Shown: positions 40,873 through 51,930 of the stretch, piece by piece
Position numbering within the stretch: the stretch's first letter is position 1
Layout: each line of letters opens with the position of its first letter
Assembly: GCA_030848705.1 (NCBI GenBank)
Contig: CM061240.1
Coordinates: forward strand, 125,414,998 to 125,478,997
Length of the DNA: 64,000 nt
DNA from: Heracleum sosnowskyi
Taxonomy: Eukaryota; Streptophyta; Magnoliopsida; Apiales; Apiaceae
Direction: 5' to 3'
The notes under the pieces: generated by a model
The model's input: the letters and a program-made list of their open reading frames with translations, nothing else
What the model was told of the DNA's origin: nothing
Databases searched by the model: none
Made by a program: the position numbers and the translations under genes

Positions 40873-43702
40873 AATTGATGTATGTATGATTTTCTTGTAT
40901 TTTTTGTTGGGTTTAAAGTCAATTTTGATTATTTAGTTTCTTAGTTTCGATTATGTATTTTGCTTGTATGCATGTGTATTTTTTGTTGGGTTTATTAGTT
41001 TGATTATGAAGGTTTGCTTGGTTTGATTCAATTTATGGTTTCGATTATTTGTTTATATAGCTTCGATTAGTTGTTTGCTTTCTCAGTTTGTATAATTTGG
41101 TTGGAAACACGTAAAAATTTCAATTAGTCTTTTTTTGCATGCACGTATCGGTCGGTAATGATACTACCATTTGATATGTATTTGTTTTATTAGTCTATGT
41201 TGATATTGAGATATTTGTTTTGTTTTGTTTAATATGTATTTTTGCTCGATTTAATTGGATAGGATTTAAGGATTCGATTTACTTGCTTTGATTATTTGTT
41301 TTTATATAATGTTTTGGATTTGATTTATATAATGTGAAATATTTATGATTCATTTGATTACAAAACATGAACTTGTGACATAGAGAAACGATAGTTGTGG
41401 TTTTATGATATTAACTTGTTATGTACTTATTTTCGTGTTTTTTTTAAATTTTAGGGGCTCTTTGGTTGGCTATTGTTTACCGTATTGATCGGAATGGCGA
41501 TATTGATGATGGCAAGGAAAGGGAAAGGCAAGGAAGTTGAAAAAGATAAGGGAAAGGGCAAGAGCAAGGGAAACAAAAAGGGAAAGGGAAAGGGAAAGAG
41601 CACGTTGGCCTTGCGTGATGAGCCAACGGATTCGGATGGTGATTCGGACCCAACAAATGCAGAGGAACATGTGTATCGACTAAGGAGACCGCGATCACAT
41701 TCAAACGGAATTTCCGGAGCAAAAAAACCACTTAAACCACAACGTATCAATATCTCCGATGGACAGTAAGTCTACTTTTATTTATTTGCCCTAGTATAAT
41801 GAGTTGTTTAATAGTTTTGTTTCTACTAGTTTCGTACTTTGTCTCTTTTTTAAATTATGCAAAGATAATGAATATACATATTTATAGTAGGCATATGATA
41901 TTTATAGTAAATCTATATTTTGTACAAGGATCATACATACTGTTTCTTTTTTGTATTAAATACATGAAATATTAAAATTTAAAACCATAAAGAGTATTGA
42001 AATCAAAGTTGTCCACTTGAAGAGCATTTTGCACCAAATATTAAAAATAGTTAATAAAAAGTCCTTCGATATGTATGTTGTGTTAATAATTTAATTTGTT
42101 CTATATAGTATCGAAGATAATACGGCAAAAAAGACTTTGCTTGGGATGATTCGTGAGAAATGGCCGATGGGTCATTACACTTTTAGTGACATTGACGCGG
42201 CTTATCCAAAATGGTTGGAGCAAAGGACTAATCAGTTTTTTGTAAGTTTTCAATGTTAATTTTTATTATATTTGTTTTTTTATTTAGTTATGAACTTGAT
42301 TTGAATATGAATTTGACCCTATCACTTGTTTCTATTTTGTAGGATTTTTATAAGCATGAAAGGGGACAAAGCCGTTCACAATCAAGAAGGATTGTTGAAG
42401 ATCACATAAAGAAAACAATAAAAAGGACTATGAATGAGCTTAAGAAGAGAGTGGAGACAAAAGTGGAGGAGACCGGGGTTTCGAAGTTGTCATTAAGGCC
42501 CCCTTATTGGTCTCTTGCATTTTGGAAGGATCTTTTAAATTATTGGGAGACGGATGAAGGACACTTGCATAGGGCAAAGGTTGGAGCTTCAAACCGCGAA
42601 AATGTTGAAAGGTTGCATAGTGCCGGTGCTCGGTCATTCAACACCGTGAGAAGGGTAATAATATTTAAATATGTATACACACACACACAAGGTTATTTCA
42701 TTTCATAACATAACTAATATACTAATATAAGCTTATTTTATATTTGTAAGGAAATGACAAGGAAAAGCCGTAAGCCTCCAACTAGACTTGAGGTGTGGGA
42801 TAAATGCCATAAGAAAGTTGGCTCCGATCCGAATAACCCTCAATACACTACTCCGAGCGCCATGCGCATTGCGGTAATCTCAAAATTTTATTTTATTCAC
42901 CTTTATTATAAGTGTAAAAAAAGTTTATTTGTTCTAATAAAACTTGAAAAATGTGTAGGAATGATATGCCGCTATTCTTGATCGTATGCCGGTGGAGATA
43001 ACTCAAACGGGTGACCGAGATGAGCCTTGGTATTGGTGGATGGAAGCAATGGGGGTTCCCGAAGGTGAAAAACCTAAAAAGAATTATGTTGTCGGGTTCC
43101 CCACTCTTCGAGCTAGTGATCTTATTCCCACACTTGCCACCCGCTATAGGGATTCCACCCGAGGTGAAGCCGACTCATCTTCATCCACTCCAAGAAACCG
43201 TGAAGTCCTCCCCGACAATGTTTATATCTCGATTGTTAGAAATGTGCTCACGGAGATTCGCGCCAATCCTGATCGATTCGCTCGCCAACTATCCGATGAA
43301 GAGATAGCCAACTTTGCACGCACCGCCCTCGAAGCCTCTGATCCATCCGTCGATCCAAGTCAAAGACTTCAATGGAATAGTCTCATTGGCAGTGAGATTG
43401 TACATATTATCGGGACCTTGATTGATGATGTCCTTCAAAAAACTGAAGCGCGTGTGGAAGCGGTAATAATTAGCTCCTATTTTGTATTTGTGTCCATTTA
43501 GAATATAGTATTTCATTTTAATTGATTTATATGTGCATAGGAAGCGGCAAATCGGCTTTCTTTGGAAGAAAAAGATTATACGGATGTGGACGAGGCCTCA
43601 GACGTGGCCTCGGACGTGGAGGTTGACGACGGTGAAGGCAATGGTGGGGATGGCCAAGATGGGAATGGATCCGACGACTCTCCGGTTTCTTTGTCGTCGT
43701 AG
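40666..43702 (+). pseudogene. CACTA-2 TNPA-type gene (Transposase_24, Ptta/En/Spm), probable stop
   Basis: Seven exons with GT-AG borders and consistent phases: 40666-40767, 41455-41765, 42109-42241, 42343-42654, 42751-42873, 42959-43462, 43541-43702. The Ptta/En/Spm transposase domain is in exons 3-5 (LRPPYWSLAFWKDLLNYW, SRKPPTRLEVWDKCH). Exon 2 begins with a hydrophobic stretch GLFGWLLFTVLIGMAILMMA, then a K/G-rich tract. The C terminus is acidic (EVDDGEGNGGDGQDG). Exon 6 in the expected frame starts GAA TGA, an in-frame stop at 42962-42964, perhaps CGA to TGA; otherwise splicing differs from my model. In En/Spm the TNPA-type product binds the subterminal repeats. Intron 1 carries a TA/TG microsatellite. 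Confidence 0.8.
40791..40869. repeat. TA/TG compound microsatellite in TNPA-type intron 1
   Basis: A (TA)n run of about 18 units followed by about 21 TG units, ending in TGTATG. A simple slippage-prone tract. Confidence 0.95.
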
Positions 43703-44408
43703 TAATTTATGTCTTTTGTTTAATGCAATTCAAATATGAACATGTTTGTTTGTTGTAATGATGTTACTTTGTTGGTTGGATGTCCAAAATATCGGACTTA
43801 ACATTGTATGGTTTATCCGTTTATCGGATATTTGAATTTGGTTTTAATGGTTTAATTTTATCAATTATGTTTTGTGGTTGATTTTGTTATAGTGAGTGGT
43901 ATAGGATTGAATGTTATAGTTGATATTGGTATCGGAATGGTATAGGGGATACATTGGTATTGGTATTGGAATGGTACAGGGCATGCAGCAGAACCTGCAA
44001 TTTTTTTAAAAAATTAACACAGAAAACCGACCGTTTATGATCCATAATCGACCGTTTTTTACCATTCCATTACCAGAAAACCAACCGCTTATACACATAA
44101 CCGACCACATTCAAAGTGTAAAACCGACTGTCTCCTTAAGGAGTGGTCGGTTATGAGGTGGTCGGTTATGCAAATTAACAAGGGTTCTGCTATAAAACCG
44201 ACCGATTGTGCACATTTGACCACGGTCGGTTTTGTGACTCAGTCAACATTTTACGTAGCCTAATAACCGACCGCTGGTGGTCGGTTTTATGTTGCTGACG
44301 TGGTGCCACGTTGTGCCACATGTAGTAAGTGGGTCCGTAGACAATGGTCTGCAAATTAACGTAACCTACCGATAGTAGTGATCGGTTTTGTCCTGTTTCC
44401 TTGTAGTG
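43703..44408. repeat. CACTA-2 right subterminal array and TIR
   Basis: 43703-44020 is the 3' flank of the TNPA-type gene. 44025-44395 has more than ten ACCGACCG/CGGTCGGTT units, then the TIR ends at 44408. Confidence 0.9.
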
Positions 44409-44411
44409 TCT

Positions 44412-46618
44412 GATGATACACGAGTCATGACTGCAGTACAAGAACAAGATGAATTTTGTTTGGGTAGAAAAAAAAAGCCGCTGGTGACTCCTGTGTAACC
44501 AAACGGGAGGTATAAACCCTAGAGATCATGAACGTGGCCAGGAAACTAACAAAAAAAAAAGTAAGATAAAATGATTGTGTATAAAATATACAATACACAA
44601 TCAAATATATACATAAAACGTACATGGCTAAACTTAAAAATAATATCATATAAATAAATAATATATATATATATACAAAACATATAGTATGTACAAGAAT
44701 TGTGTAAAAATAATATAAATACATTTATATTGAAAACAAAAATAAAAAATATAAATAACTATAAAAAAAATACTATACACATATTTTATTTTAATATATA
44801 CAAAACTTTGAGAACTAAAAAGAAACAAAAACAAAAGAAAAATAAATAAAATCAAAACTAAACTAAAAAAATGAAAATAATAATAATAGTAAACAAGTAT
44901 TAAACAAAACATATAAGTACGTAAGTGTACATGTACACCACAAAACAAACAAACCCTGTCCACTGTCCAGGGAAGCAAAACCGCACGATTGAATAGCCAG
45001 CCCCCAGTTTTGGACACCTTGAATTCATGCGCAAAGAGCAGGGATTGTGAACCGCTGGCTTCATACTCTGTACCACAGTCTTTCGTTGATCCCCTATTTT
45101 TTTTTCTTTTTCAAACCCTAAGTTTCTCTGTTTTTCTTTTGTATCCTCTAGCAGCAGGGGTTGGTGCATGGTGAGCACAAGAATCACACGGCCAACACAA
45201 ACATTTACTTTTATTTGCAACGCACTCTTCACCACAGGACCTCATTTGGAGAGTGAACAACCAAGCTTTAGATTATAATCACATAATACGGTTAAGCTGC
45301 TGAGTGAGTTGTTGGTTGTTGCTTGCTACACGATCTGTTGCTGTTAACTCTATTCTGACTGGGCTGCTTTGATCTTGCTGAATGCTGATTAAAGGCTGCT
45401 GAATGGACCTGACAGCTGGCTGCTGAATGGTGACTTCTGAATGATTACTTCTGAGTGCTGAGTGTGCTGAGTGATGATTGCGTAAACTTGATGCTGAATG
45501 CTGAATGAATGAACTGATTTTTGATTGTTGAATTTCTGGAAAATGCTGAATGGAATATGGCTAAATAAACTTCCTACTGGCTGAATAGACTTGATAGTAT
45601 GTTGAATTCTTGATTTTCACACACCAGGTGTGTATCAAAGGCTGTAGAAGCAGAGATCTTTCATGGTCATGAAAATAATTTCATGACCATGATTATTTTG
45701 ATCCTTTTTTTACTCACCCTTGCTTCACAGTTATCTGCTAATTTTGTTTTGTTCTTTTTTCGACTTTGGAACCATTGTAGCTGTGCTGTGCAATATTCTG
45801 CTAACAGAAACAATAACCTCTCTTATTTTTTTAGTCAGTTGCCGCTTGCTATAGAATTCCTCCATCACCAAAATTAATCCCATTGCTTCCTTTTTTTTTA
45901 ACAGCTCTTCCCCTTGAAATCTGTGACTTGCTTTTTGTCCTAGAACCGATGCTGCAGCTTTTCTAGAGCATTGTAGTAGCCACAATTTGGTTGTCCCTGG
46001 TCAGTATGTGACTCCAAATGCAATGTTGCAGTGCTGCTATAGCATTGTTAAAGCAAGGATTTCATGCAATTTGATTTATTTTTTTCAGAACCCGTGTTTC
46101 TCTGTTTCTCTGTTGTTGTAGCATTGCTGTAGCCAAAAAAATGCTACCTGTTTTTTTAGCCCCTTCGCTTGCTACATCATTCCCTGTTATGCCTTTGTGA
46201 GGGCAGGAGTTCATATCCAACGAAAAACACATTTGATCATTATTTTGTGTCGAACATACAAGCTGCTAGAAGGCCAAAACTATCAAGCTTGGTCGGTTGG
46301 GCCCAAATATCCAAAATCAATTGCAAAACAGCAACAACCAATTCAACCATATTGTACGCCAATCGGGATGTTGATTAGGCTGACTGGCCCTTGACATGGC
46401 TGGGAATCGGCTTATTGTCTTTTCAACCAAATATATCCTGACACGCCTCAAGCAAACACATCACTGCATCTCATGGGAGTTAAAAAAAATATATAAAAAA
46501 AAATATACCAACTAAAAAGAAACAATCAAAGTAGGACTAATTTAACACAAATATGAGTTGCCTCCCAAAAAGCGCACTTCTTTATTGTCTTTGACTAGAC
46601 TTATTTATACACATATCC
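44412..46618. other. gypsy-2 interior right of CACTA-2, no gene seen
   Basis: Very AT-rich at 44560-44930. Six exact TGCTGAATG motifs and several TGCTGAGTG variants lie in 45376-45552. The GCATTG-TAGC type words around 45770-46140 are repeated loosely. Near 46570 the minus strand reads GCGCTTTTTGGGAGGCAACT, a phrase seen in Athila-like elements. Short reading frames here look random. Confidence 0.5.
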
Positions 46619-47300
46619 TCAAGAATGAGGTGAAAAAGCATACAAATTAGCATATCTCCCAATTTTGATTAATCTAAATTTGTTTGTATATATCAAATAT
46701 ACAAGAACATCTAGATATTGGGAGACAATTCTAACATGATGTTCAAAAAAAATTTGATTGTAAAAGCACTCAAAATATTTAGCATCAATATTTGAGCACT
46801 TACGCTCCAAAAATGCCTCCCAAATTGGATCAACAAAAGACAAACACAACTCTTTTATTCTAACTTCATCCAAATCAAATTCATTAGATTTTAGAGCTAC
46901 CTCATCAAAGTTTGGTTCTAATATAACCGAATTCTCTTCTACATCACACAACATGATAGAAGAACGATTGTCTACAACATCAAATTCATTATTGGCACAA
47001 GAACTTTCAGTTATTAAAATATATTTTTGAAAAGTAGAGGGACAAATACAAGACGGAATTTCATATTCATCATATTCGTTCTGTTTCGTATTAGAACTTA
47101 ATTCTACTGGCCCTTCTTCACATGACACACCATATTTCCTGAAGAACATACCAACCTATTGACCATTCACGTAATGATGACTCATTGTGTATTACATAGT
47201 CAAGCATGCGAGAATTACAATTTTTAACTTGATGCAAGTATGGGTAACATTCTAACAAATTATAAGAATCAAAATAAGAGTTAGAATACATATCTACTTA
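46619..47300 (-). pseudogene. gypsy-2 internal ORF, unknown, frameshifted
   Basis: A 176-codon frame (46619-47149), acidic N-terminal half (NEYDEYEIPSCICPSTFQKY, DEVRIKELCLSFVDPIWEAF) and hydrophobic C-terminal half (VRIVSQYLDVLVYLIYTNKF). Just upstream, in another frame, NLLECYPYLHQVKNCNSRML continues to about 47300, so one frameshift near 47145 probably split a longer protein. It lies directly behind the inverted PBS, where gag is expected, but shows no Gag motif I can name. Confidence 0.45.
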
Positions 47301-47408
47301 GAAGCTCAAGTTGTCTTTGTCTATTAATCCTACAAAACTACACAAACAATAACTTGATCTTAAAATACTAAATAGTGTTATGATATTAACAAATAAATAC
47401 TTAAAATT

Positions 47409-47672
47409 AGTCCCCGGCAGCGGCGCCAAAAACTTGTTAGCGATTTTACAACTCAAATGCAAGTGCACATATCGTTACAAGTAGTAAAATAATTCGTTCC
47501 CACGAGTACTAATTTAAAATGCTAAATACCATACATTATTGTTCTTTCAATTCAAGTTAAAACAACAAGTGGTTTAAGACACAATTAATTATCACTAAGT
47601 AATAAACTAACACAAATAATATTCTAAGATTAAAAAACTAGGCTTGTGTTCATCAATAAACTACACACGTAT
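47409..47672 (-). repeat. Inverted PBS and LTR-end fragment of gypsy-2
   Basis: The minus strand of 47409-47427 gives the PBS TGGCGCCGCTGCCGGGGA. 47435-47672 is the LTR terminus in reverse orientation, complementary to 48281-48030. The junction to plus-oriented LTR sequence lies in CTATTTTTGGT, a string present in both arms. Confidence 0.85.
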
Positions 47673-48281
47673 CACTATTTTTGGTATTCATATCAATTGT
47701 TTATAGTGTTTTGTGTTTAATTCTTTTCAAGGAATGATCAACCTTGGAATTGAATTGGTAATTTAGATTGACTTGGAAAAGAAAATTTAAATTAAGGTCT
47801 AAACACTATAACTTGGGATTAGTAGCATACTAATTTGTGGTTTGGATAGGAATATACCCAATCACCCTAGGTAGTCACTTTAAGGCGGATGTTAATGCTG
47901 TTCAGAAACTTAAATTCTTGATAGGAATACGGGAATTAGTTAATGAATTAGGATCACTTGAGATTCGGAAGCTCCTTGTGTTTATTTTAAAAGCCTTGGA
48001 CTAGCAAATGGAGCACCAAAATAGAGATACATGTGTAGTTTATTGATGAACACAATTTGAAGTTATAAGGCCTAGCTTTGTTAATCTTAGAGTATTATTT
48101 GTGTTATTTTATTACTTAGTGATAATTAATTGTGTCTTAAATCACTTGTTGTTTTAACTTGAATTGAAAGAACAATAATGTATGGTATTTAGCATCTTAA
48201 ATTAGTCCTCGTGGGAACGAATTATTTTACTACTTGTAACCATACGTGCACTTGCATTTGAGTTGTAAAATTGCTAACAAC
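47673..48281 (+). repeat. gypsy-2 right LTR, 3' 600 bp only
   Basis: Matches 34478-35078 and ends GCTAACA before ACCCC. About 1 kb of the LTR 5' part is absent, replaced by the inverted fragment. Confidence 0.85.
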
Positions 48282-48283
48282 CC

Positions 48284-49320
48284 CATCATTCTCATTTAGC
48301 TCAAGTACAAAGTATGGATCCATCCTTTCAAATAATTCGAATGTTTTTTAAGCTTTTTGGCAACATTTAGCATCAAATAAATGAAGTTCCATCTTGTATG
48401 TACATCCAAGCACAAGCTAGATTTGCAATCAATATTTTGTAATTCAATACACTTCTTGAATTTGGCTAGTCTTTTCGGAGATTGTTTCACAAAATCTAAC
48501 CGTTTTTATCACTCTTATAACCGATGCTTTCACAATAATAAGTCCATCATTCATAATCAAATTAACTATGTGTGCAATATATCTTATGTGAATATATTTT
48601 CCTTTCAAAAAATCACACCCCTAGACTACAACCTATCGTTTAATTTTTGAATGCAAGTACAATTAGAACTTGCATTATCAGCCGTGATTGCACACATTTT
48701 TGTGTTTCCTCATTCTTTCAACTACATATTAAGATACCGAACTAAGAGCTCACTCGTATGATCCTTTGTGGGATAAAATTTAATTATCTTCTTGTGTAAG
48801 TTCCAATTTTGATCAATGTAGTGATTCTTATTTCGTGATGCACGTATAAAAGAGGTAGCAACTTTTTTCTTTTCATCCAAAATTTTTTGATAACAATCTC
48901 GTGCGACGATAAAATGAGATGGCATCTTAAAAAGTGGTTGAGCAGTTTGCATGAAATCCTTAAACCCTTCACCCTCAACAAATTTAAATGGAAGTTTATC
49001 AATGATAATCATGGCAGCTAAGTTATGTCTAGAAATGTTTTTGATCAAATTGTCATTTTTTAAGAATGTTCCCGCTTCCTCGAGTTGATTAGAATGACAA
49101 CTATGTTTGTTTTGGTTCGTCACTAAGTGTGGAAGTCTTTTTGCAAATAATTAGGTCTTTCCAAAGTGAACTTGTGCCAGTAAAACTCGCATTACTAAAC
49201 TTTTCCTTTTGAAATTTGCACTTAGCTTATTTGGAACCTTCCGCGTCCATGAATTAAGGTGTCGAAATGATTCCAAATGTCCCACATCGGTCTCATAGCC
49301 TTTTTTATCTTCGCCGAACT
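48284..49320 (-). pseudogene. hAT transposase pseudogene, N-terminal half
   Basis: From high to low coordinates: traces of a BED zinc finger at about 49310-49140 (WDHFDTLIHGRG; TGTSSLWKDLI), then MIIIDKLPFKFVEGEGFKDF near 49000 and MPSHFIVARDCYQKILDEKK near 48900. YIDQNWNLHKKIIKFYP follows near 48790, and LDVHTRWNFIYLMLN with FKKCIELQNIDCKSSLCL near 48400-48460. These are standard RICESLEEPER/Ac-like hAT blocks. Stops and frameshifts intervene. The frame is cut at 48283 by gypsy-2 and resumes at 33445. Confidence 0.85.
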
Positions 49321-50685
49321 TGCTTGAATATTATTAGCACATCATTGGAATCCCCCATCTGTTATGAAGACATTGTTCAAACTTCAAATTGAAACTAGCA
49401 TAAAAACTTGTGCAAGGCACGGGCCGCTAGCTTAGATTGTGATTTTAAACTAAACTACGCATTATCAATGTCATTTGACATATATGATTGTATATTTTTT
49501 ATGTTCATAGAGTTTTTATTGTTAATGTTATGATTATGTTGTACTTACTTAAATATGTTGAAGTTTATAATGTGAAAACTAATACGAGTAGTTTTGATAA
49601 ATCATGTATGTTTTTAATTTTGTTGTGGATCATAGAATAGAATTAGAGTGTTCTATTCTAATTAAGAAGACATTTTTAAAATTATAATCCTAAAATTTTT
49701 CCAGTTCTTCAAAAATGGTGCATTCATTTAGTTCATCTCTGACAATATTCAAGGTAGAAACTAAATAGCCTTCAAGATGCTACAGTATGAGATTGTAGGT
49801 TTTAGTACTGATTTTACTCAAAAGATTTCCTAAATCTTCTAATACTCTACTAAGGCCTTGCGTTTTCAGTTCTTAAAACTTTCTTTGTAACTCTTTTATG
49901 TCTTTTCTTTTGACCTCTTAATTTTAAGCATTTTTTACCTTTATTTCTCTTCTCCTGTCTATCTAACTTTCAGAACATAGGACAATGTAGCTAATTGACT
50001 TAAGTGGAACTACCTTGTGTCAAATCATTCTATTATTAAGTACGTTTTGTACCATTTCGATGTGTTTCAATTCTTCCAAACAAACAGACTTTTTTTTAAC
50101 TCTGAACTTGAGAATTGATCAATTATGGATGGATAAATATTTTTTGCTTATATCATCGTAAGTTAAAATTGCTCATATGCCTTCTGAGTTCTGTCCGTGT
50201 TTTGACAATGAATTCATCATTTATCATTTTCAAAATACACATCTTTAATAATTAAAACACGGGTCATTTTTCTAGAAATTAACATAAATTTCTATTCTTT
50301 GGGGTTAAATTTTTTTTTCTAGGTATGGTTGCACACTTTTTTTCGTCTGTTACAATGTACTTACTTTAATTTATATAGATAATTTGATTGATCGGGGACT
50401 ATAATTTTAAATAACGCGGGCTATATAATGTGATTTGATCTGATATGTATGATATGCAATATCATGTTTTTTTTAAATTTGTTATGGACTATATATTTTA
50501 ATCTGTTTATTGTTTACACAAATTATTATCAAAATTTTAGAATATATAATTCATTTAATTGTTTTGTTGTACTATCTATTTATTTTTATTATCTCGCCTT
50601 TTACAATATTTTAACTCAAAACAAATAGTTTTCATATGTTTTATTTATGTTTTTTAGTTATTTCACACACACACACACGCATAAT
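49321..50685. other. AT-rich region with one Helitron-type 3' end
   Basis: At 49407-49435 the sequence GTGCAAGGCAC-GGGCCG-CTAG matches the Helitron 3' end seen elsewhere in the window (stem GTGC/GCAC, then GGG, then CTAG). Its 5' partner was not found. The rest is AT-rich with no gene. Confidence 0.5.
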
Positions 50686-51898
50686 ATATATATACTATAT
50701 TATTAAAGACGAAACATTAAAAGTTTTGGTCGGTCGGTCGGTATTTGGGCCGATTCACGGGCTTATCTATAACCAATTTATTAATAACCAATTACCTTTT
50801 TCAATACATTACCTATTTTATATATTTTTTAAACTAAACCAACTCATCTTCTAAAAATAAAACGGGCAACATATATATAATAGGGTAATATTATTATATA
50901 TTTATAACTGATTACCTTTTTCAGCTAAAACACATTATTTTTATATTTTTTAACTAAAACAACTCATCTTCTAAATACACATATATGGAAACCAATTTAT
51001 TAATAATCAATTACCTTTTCAACTAAAACATATTATTTATTTCATATATCTATTTAACTAAAACAAATCATTTCTTAAAAAAAGACGGACAATATATATA
51101 TAAAATGGTAATATTATTATATATTTATAACCGATAGCTAAAACACATTATGTGTTTTATATTTTCTAACTAAAACAACTTATCTTCTAAATATAATAAA
51201 TGCAAAATAAATATACAATGGTAATATTGTTTTATATAAATATTAATAAATAACCAGTTATTCTTTTCAGCTAAAACACATTACCTCTTTTATATTTTCT
51301 AACTTAAACAACTAATTTGCTAAAAGTAATGCATGAGACATATATATATAAAAAAGTAATATAATTTTATATAATTGTTAATAAGTAACTAATTGTCTTT
51401 TTAAGAATATTACCTGTTTTATATTTTTTAACTGAAAGAACTCATGTTCAAATTAAACATAACACGGGCAAAAGAAAGATATATTGGTAATATTATTCTA
51501 TTAAACTTATGAAATTCATGTTTATTATAATTTTTTTAACATTCAATTTAAACGAGATAATTAATGAAAATAAAAAGTAATAGTATATTCAAATAAACTC
51601 GGTATATTGCACGAGCACATATTTGATATTTGCACTTGAGTCTCTTTTAAGATTTTTAAGAGTAAAAAAATACGAATCATTAGATCTGTTATTTTAAAAT
51701 ATTTTATATTTTAATATCTAAAATACTACTACAGATTACGTCAAGAATATATTAAATTTAAATATTATATTGTTAGATTTATAAATCCAATATATATATA
51801 TATATTAAAATTTTATCAAATTATATATAATAACTAAAATCTAAATAAAAATTAAGAAAATATTAAAGAAGACTGTGCGTCGCACGGGATATAAGCTA
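50686..51898 (+). mobile_element. Helitron F1 with internal tandem repeats
   Basis: 5' side CTATATTATTAAAGACGAAAC; 3' side GTGCGTCGCACGGGATATAAGCTAG at 51874-51898. Between 50760 and 51510 there are five to six diverged units of about 130 bp built of AACTAAAACAACTCATCTTC and GGTAATATTATTATATA-like blocks. Non-coding. Both ends abut TA or TG microsatellite. Confidence 0.6.
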
Positions 51899-51899
51899 G

Positions 51900-51930
<31 letters not shown>

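Larger units (their letters stand above)
35171..44408 (+). mobile_element. CACTA-2: 9.2-kb CACTA transposon with two genes
   Basis: Ends CACTACAAGGAAACAGG at 35171 and CCTGTTTCCTTGTAGTG at 44408, extended to about 27 bp of near-perfect inverted repeat, with 3-bp duplication TCT (35168-35170, 44409-44411). Subterminal arrays of AACCGACCG/CGGTCGGTT lie at both ends and also in the middle (39475-39735, 40430-40590). It carries a Tnp2/TNPD-type gene (35783-39309) and a TNPA-type gene (40666-43702) on the same strand. This is the only transposase-encoding DNA transposon in the window that is close to intact. Confidence 0.95.
33451..48281 (+). mobile_element. gypsy-2: rearranged Ty3/gypsy-type element in a hAT gene
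   Basis: Left LTR 33451-35078 (TGATATATG to GCTAACA), right LTR remnant ending GCTAACA at 48281, and a 5-bp target duplication ACCCC at 33446-33450 and 48282-48286. Both outer ends therefore belong to one insertion, which splits the hAT pseudogene. The interior is abnormal: the plus-oriented PBS is cut after TTTTTGG at 35087, while a full PBS and 238 bp of LTR end occur inverted at 47409-47672. CACTA-2 occupies most of the interior. No RT or integrase was seen. Confidence 0.8.

Noticed and set aside
41451..41750. Antisense frames opposite TNPA-type exon 2
   Set aside because: Shadows of the lysine/glycine-rich coding sequence; composition is almost only S, F, P, L.
44646..45017. Minus-strand frame with many Y, F, I residues
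   Set aside because: Translation of AT-rich low-complexity DNA; no motif and no support from neighbours.
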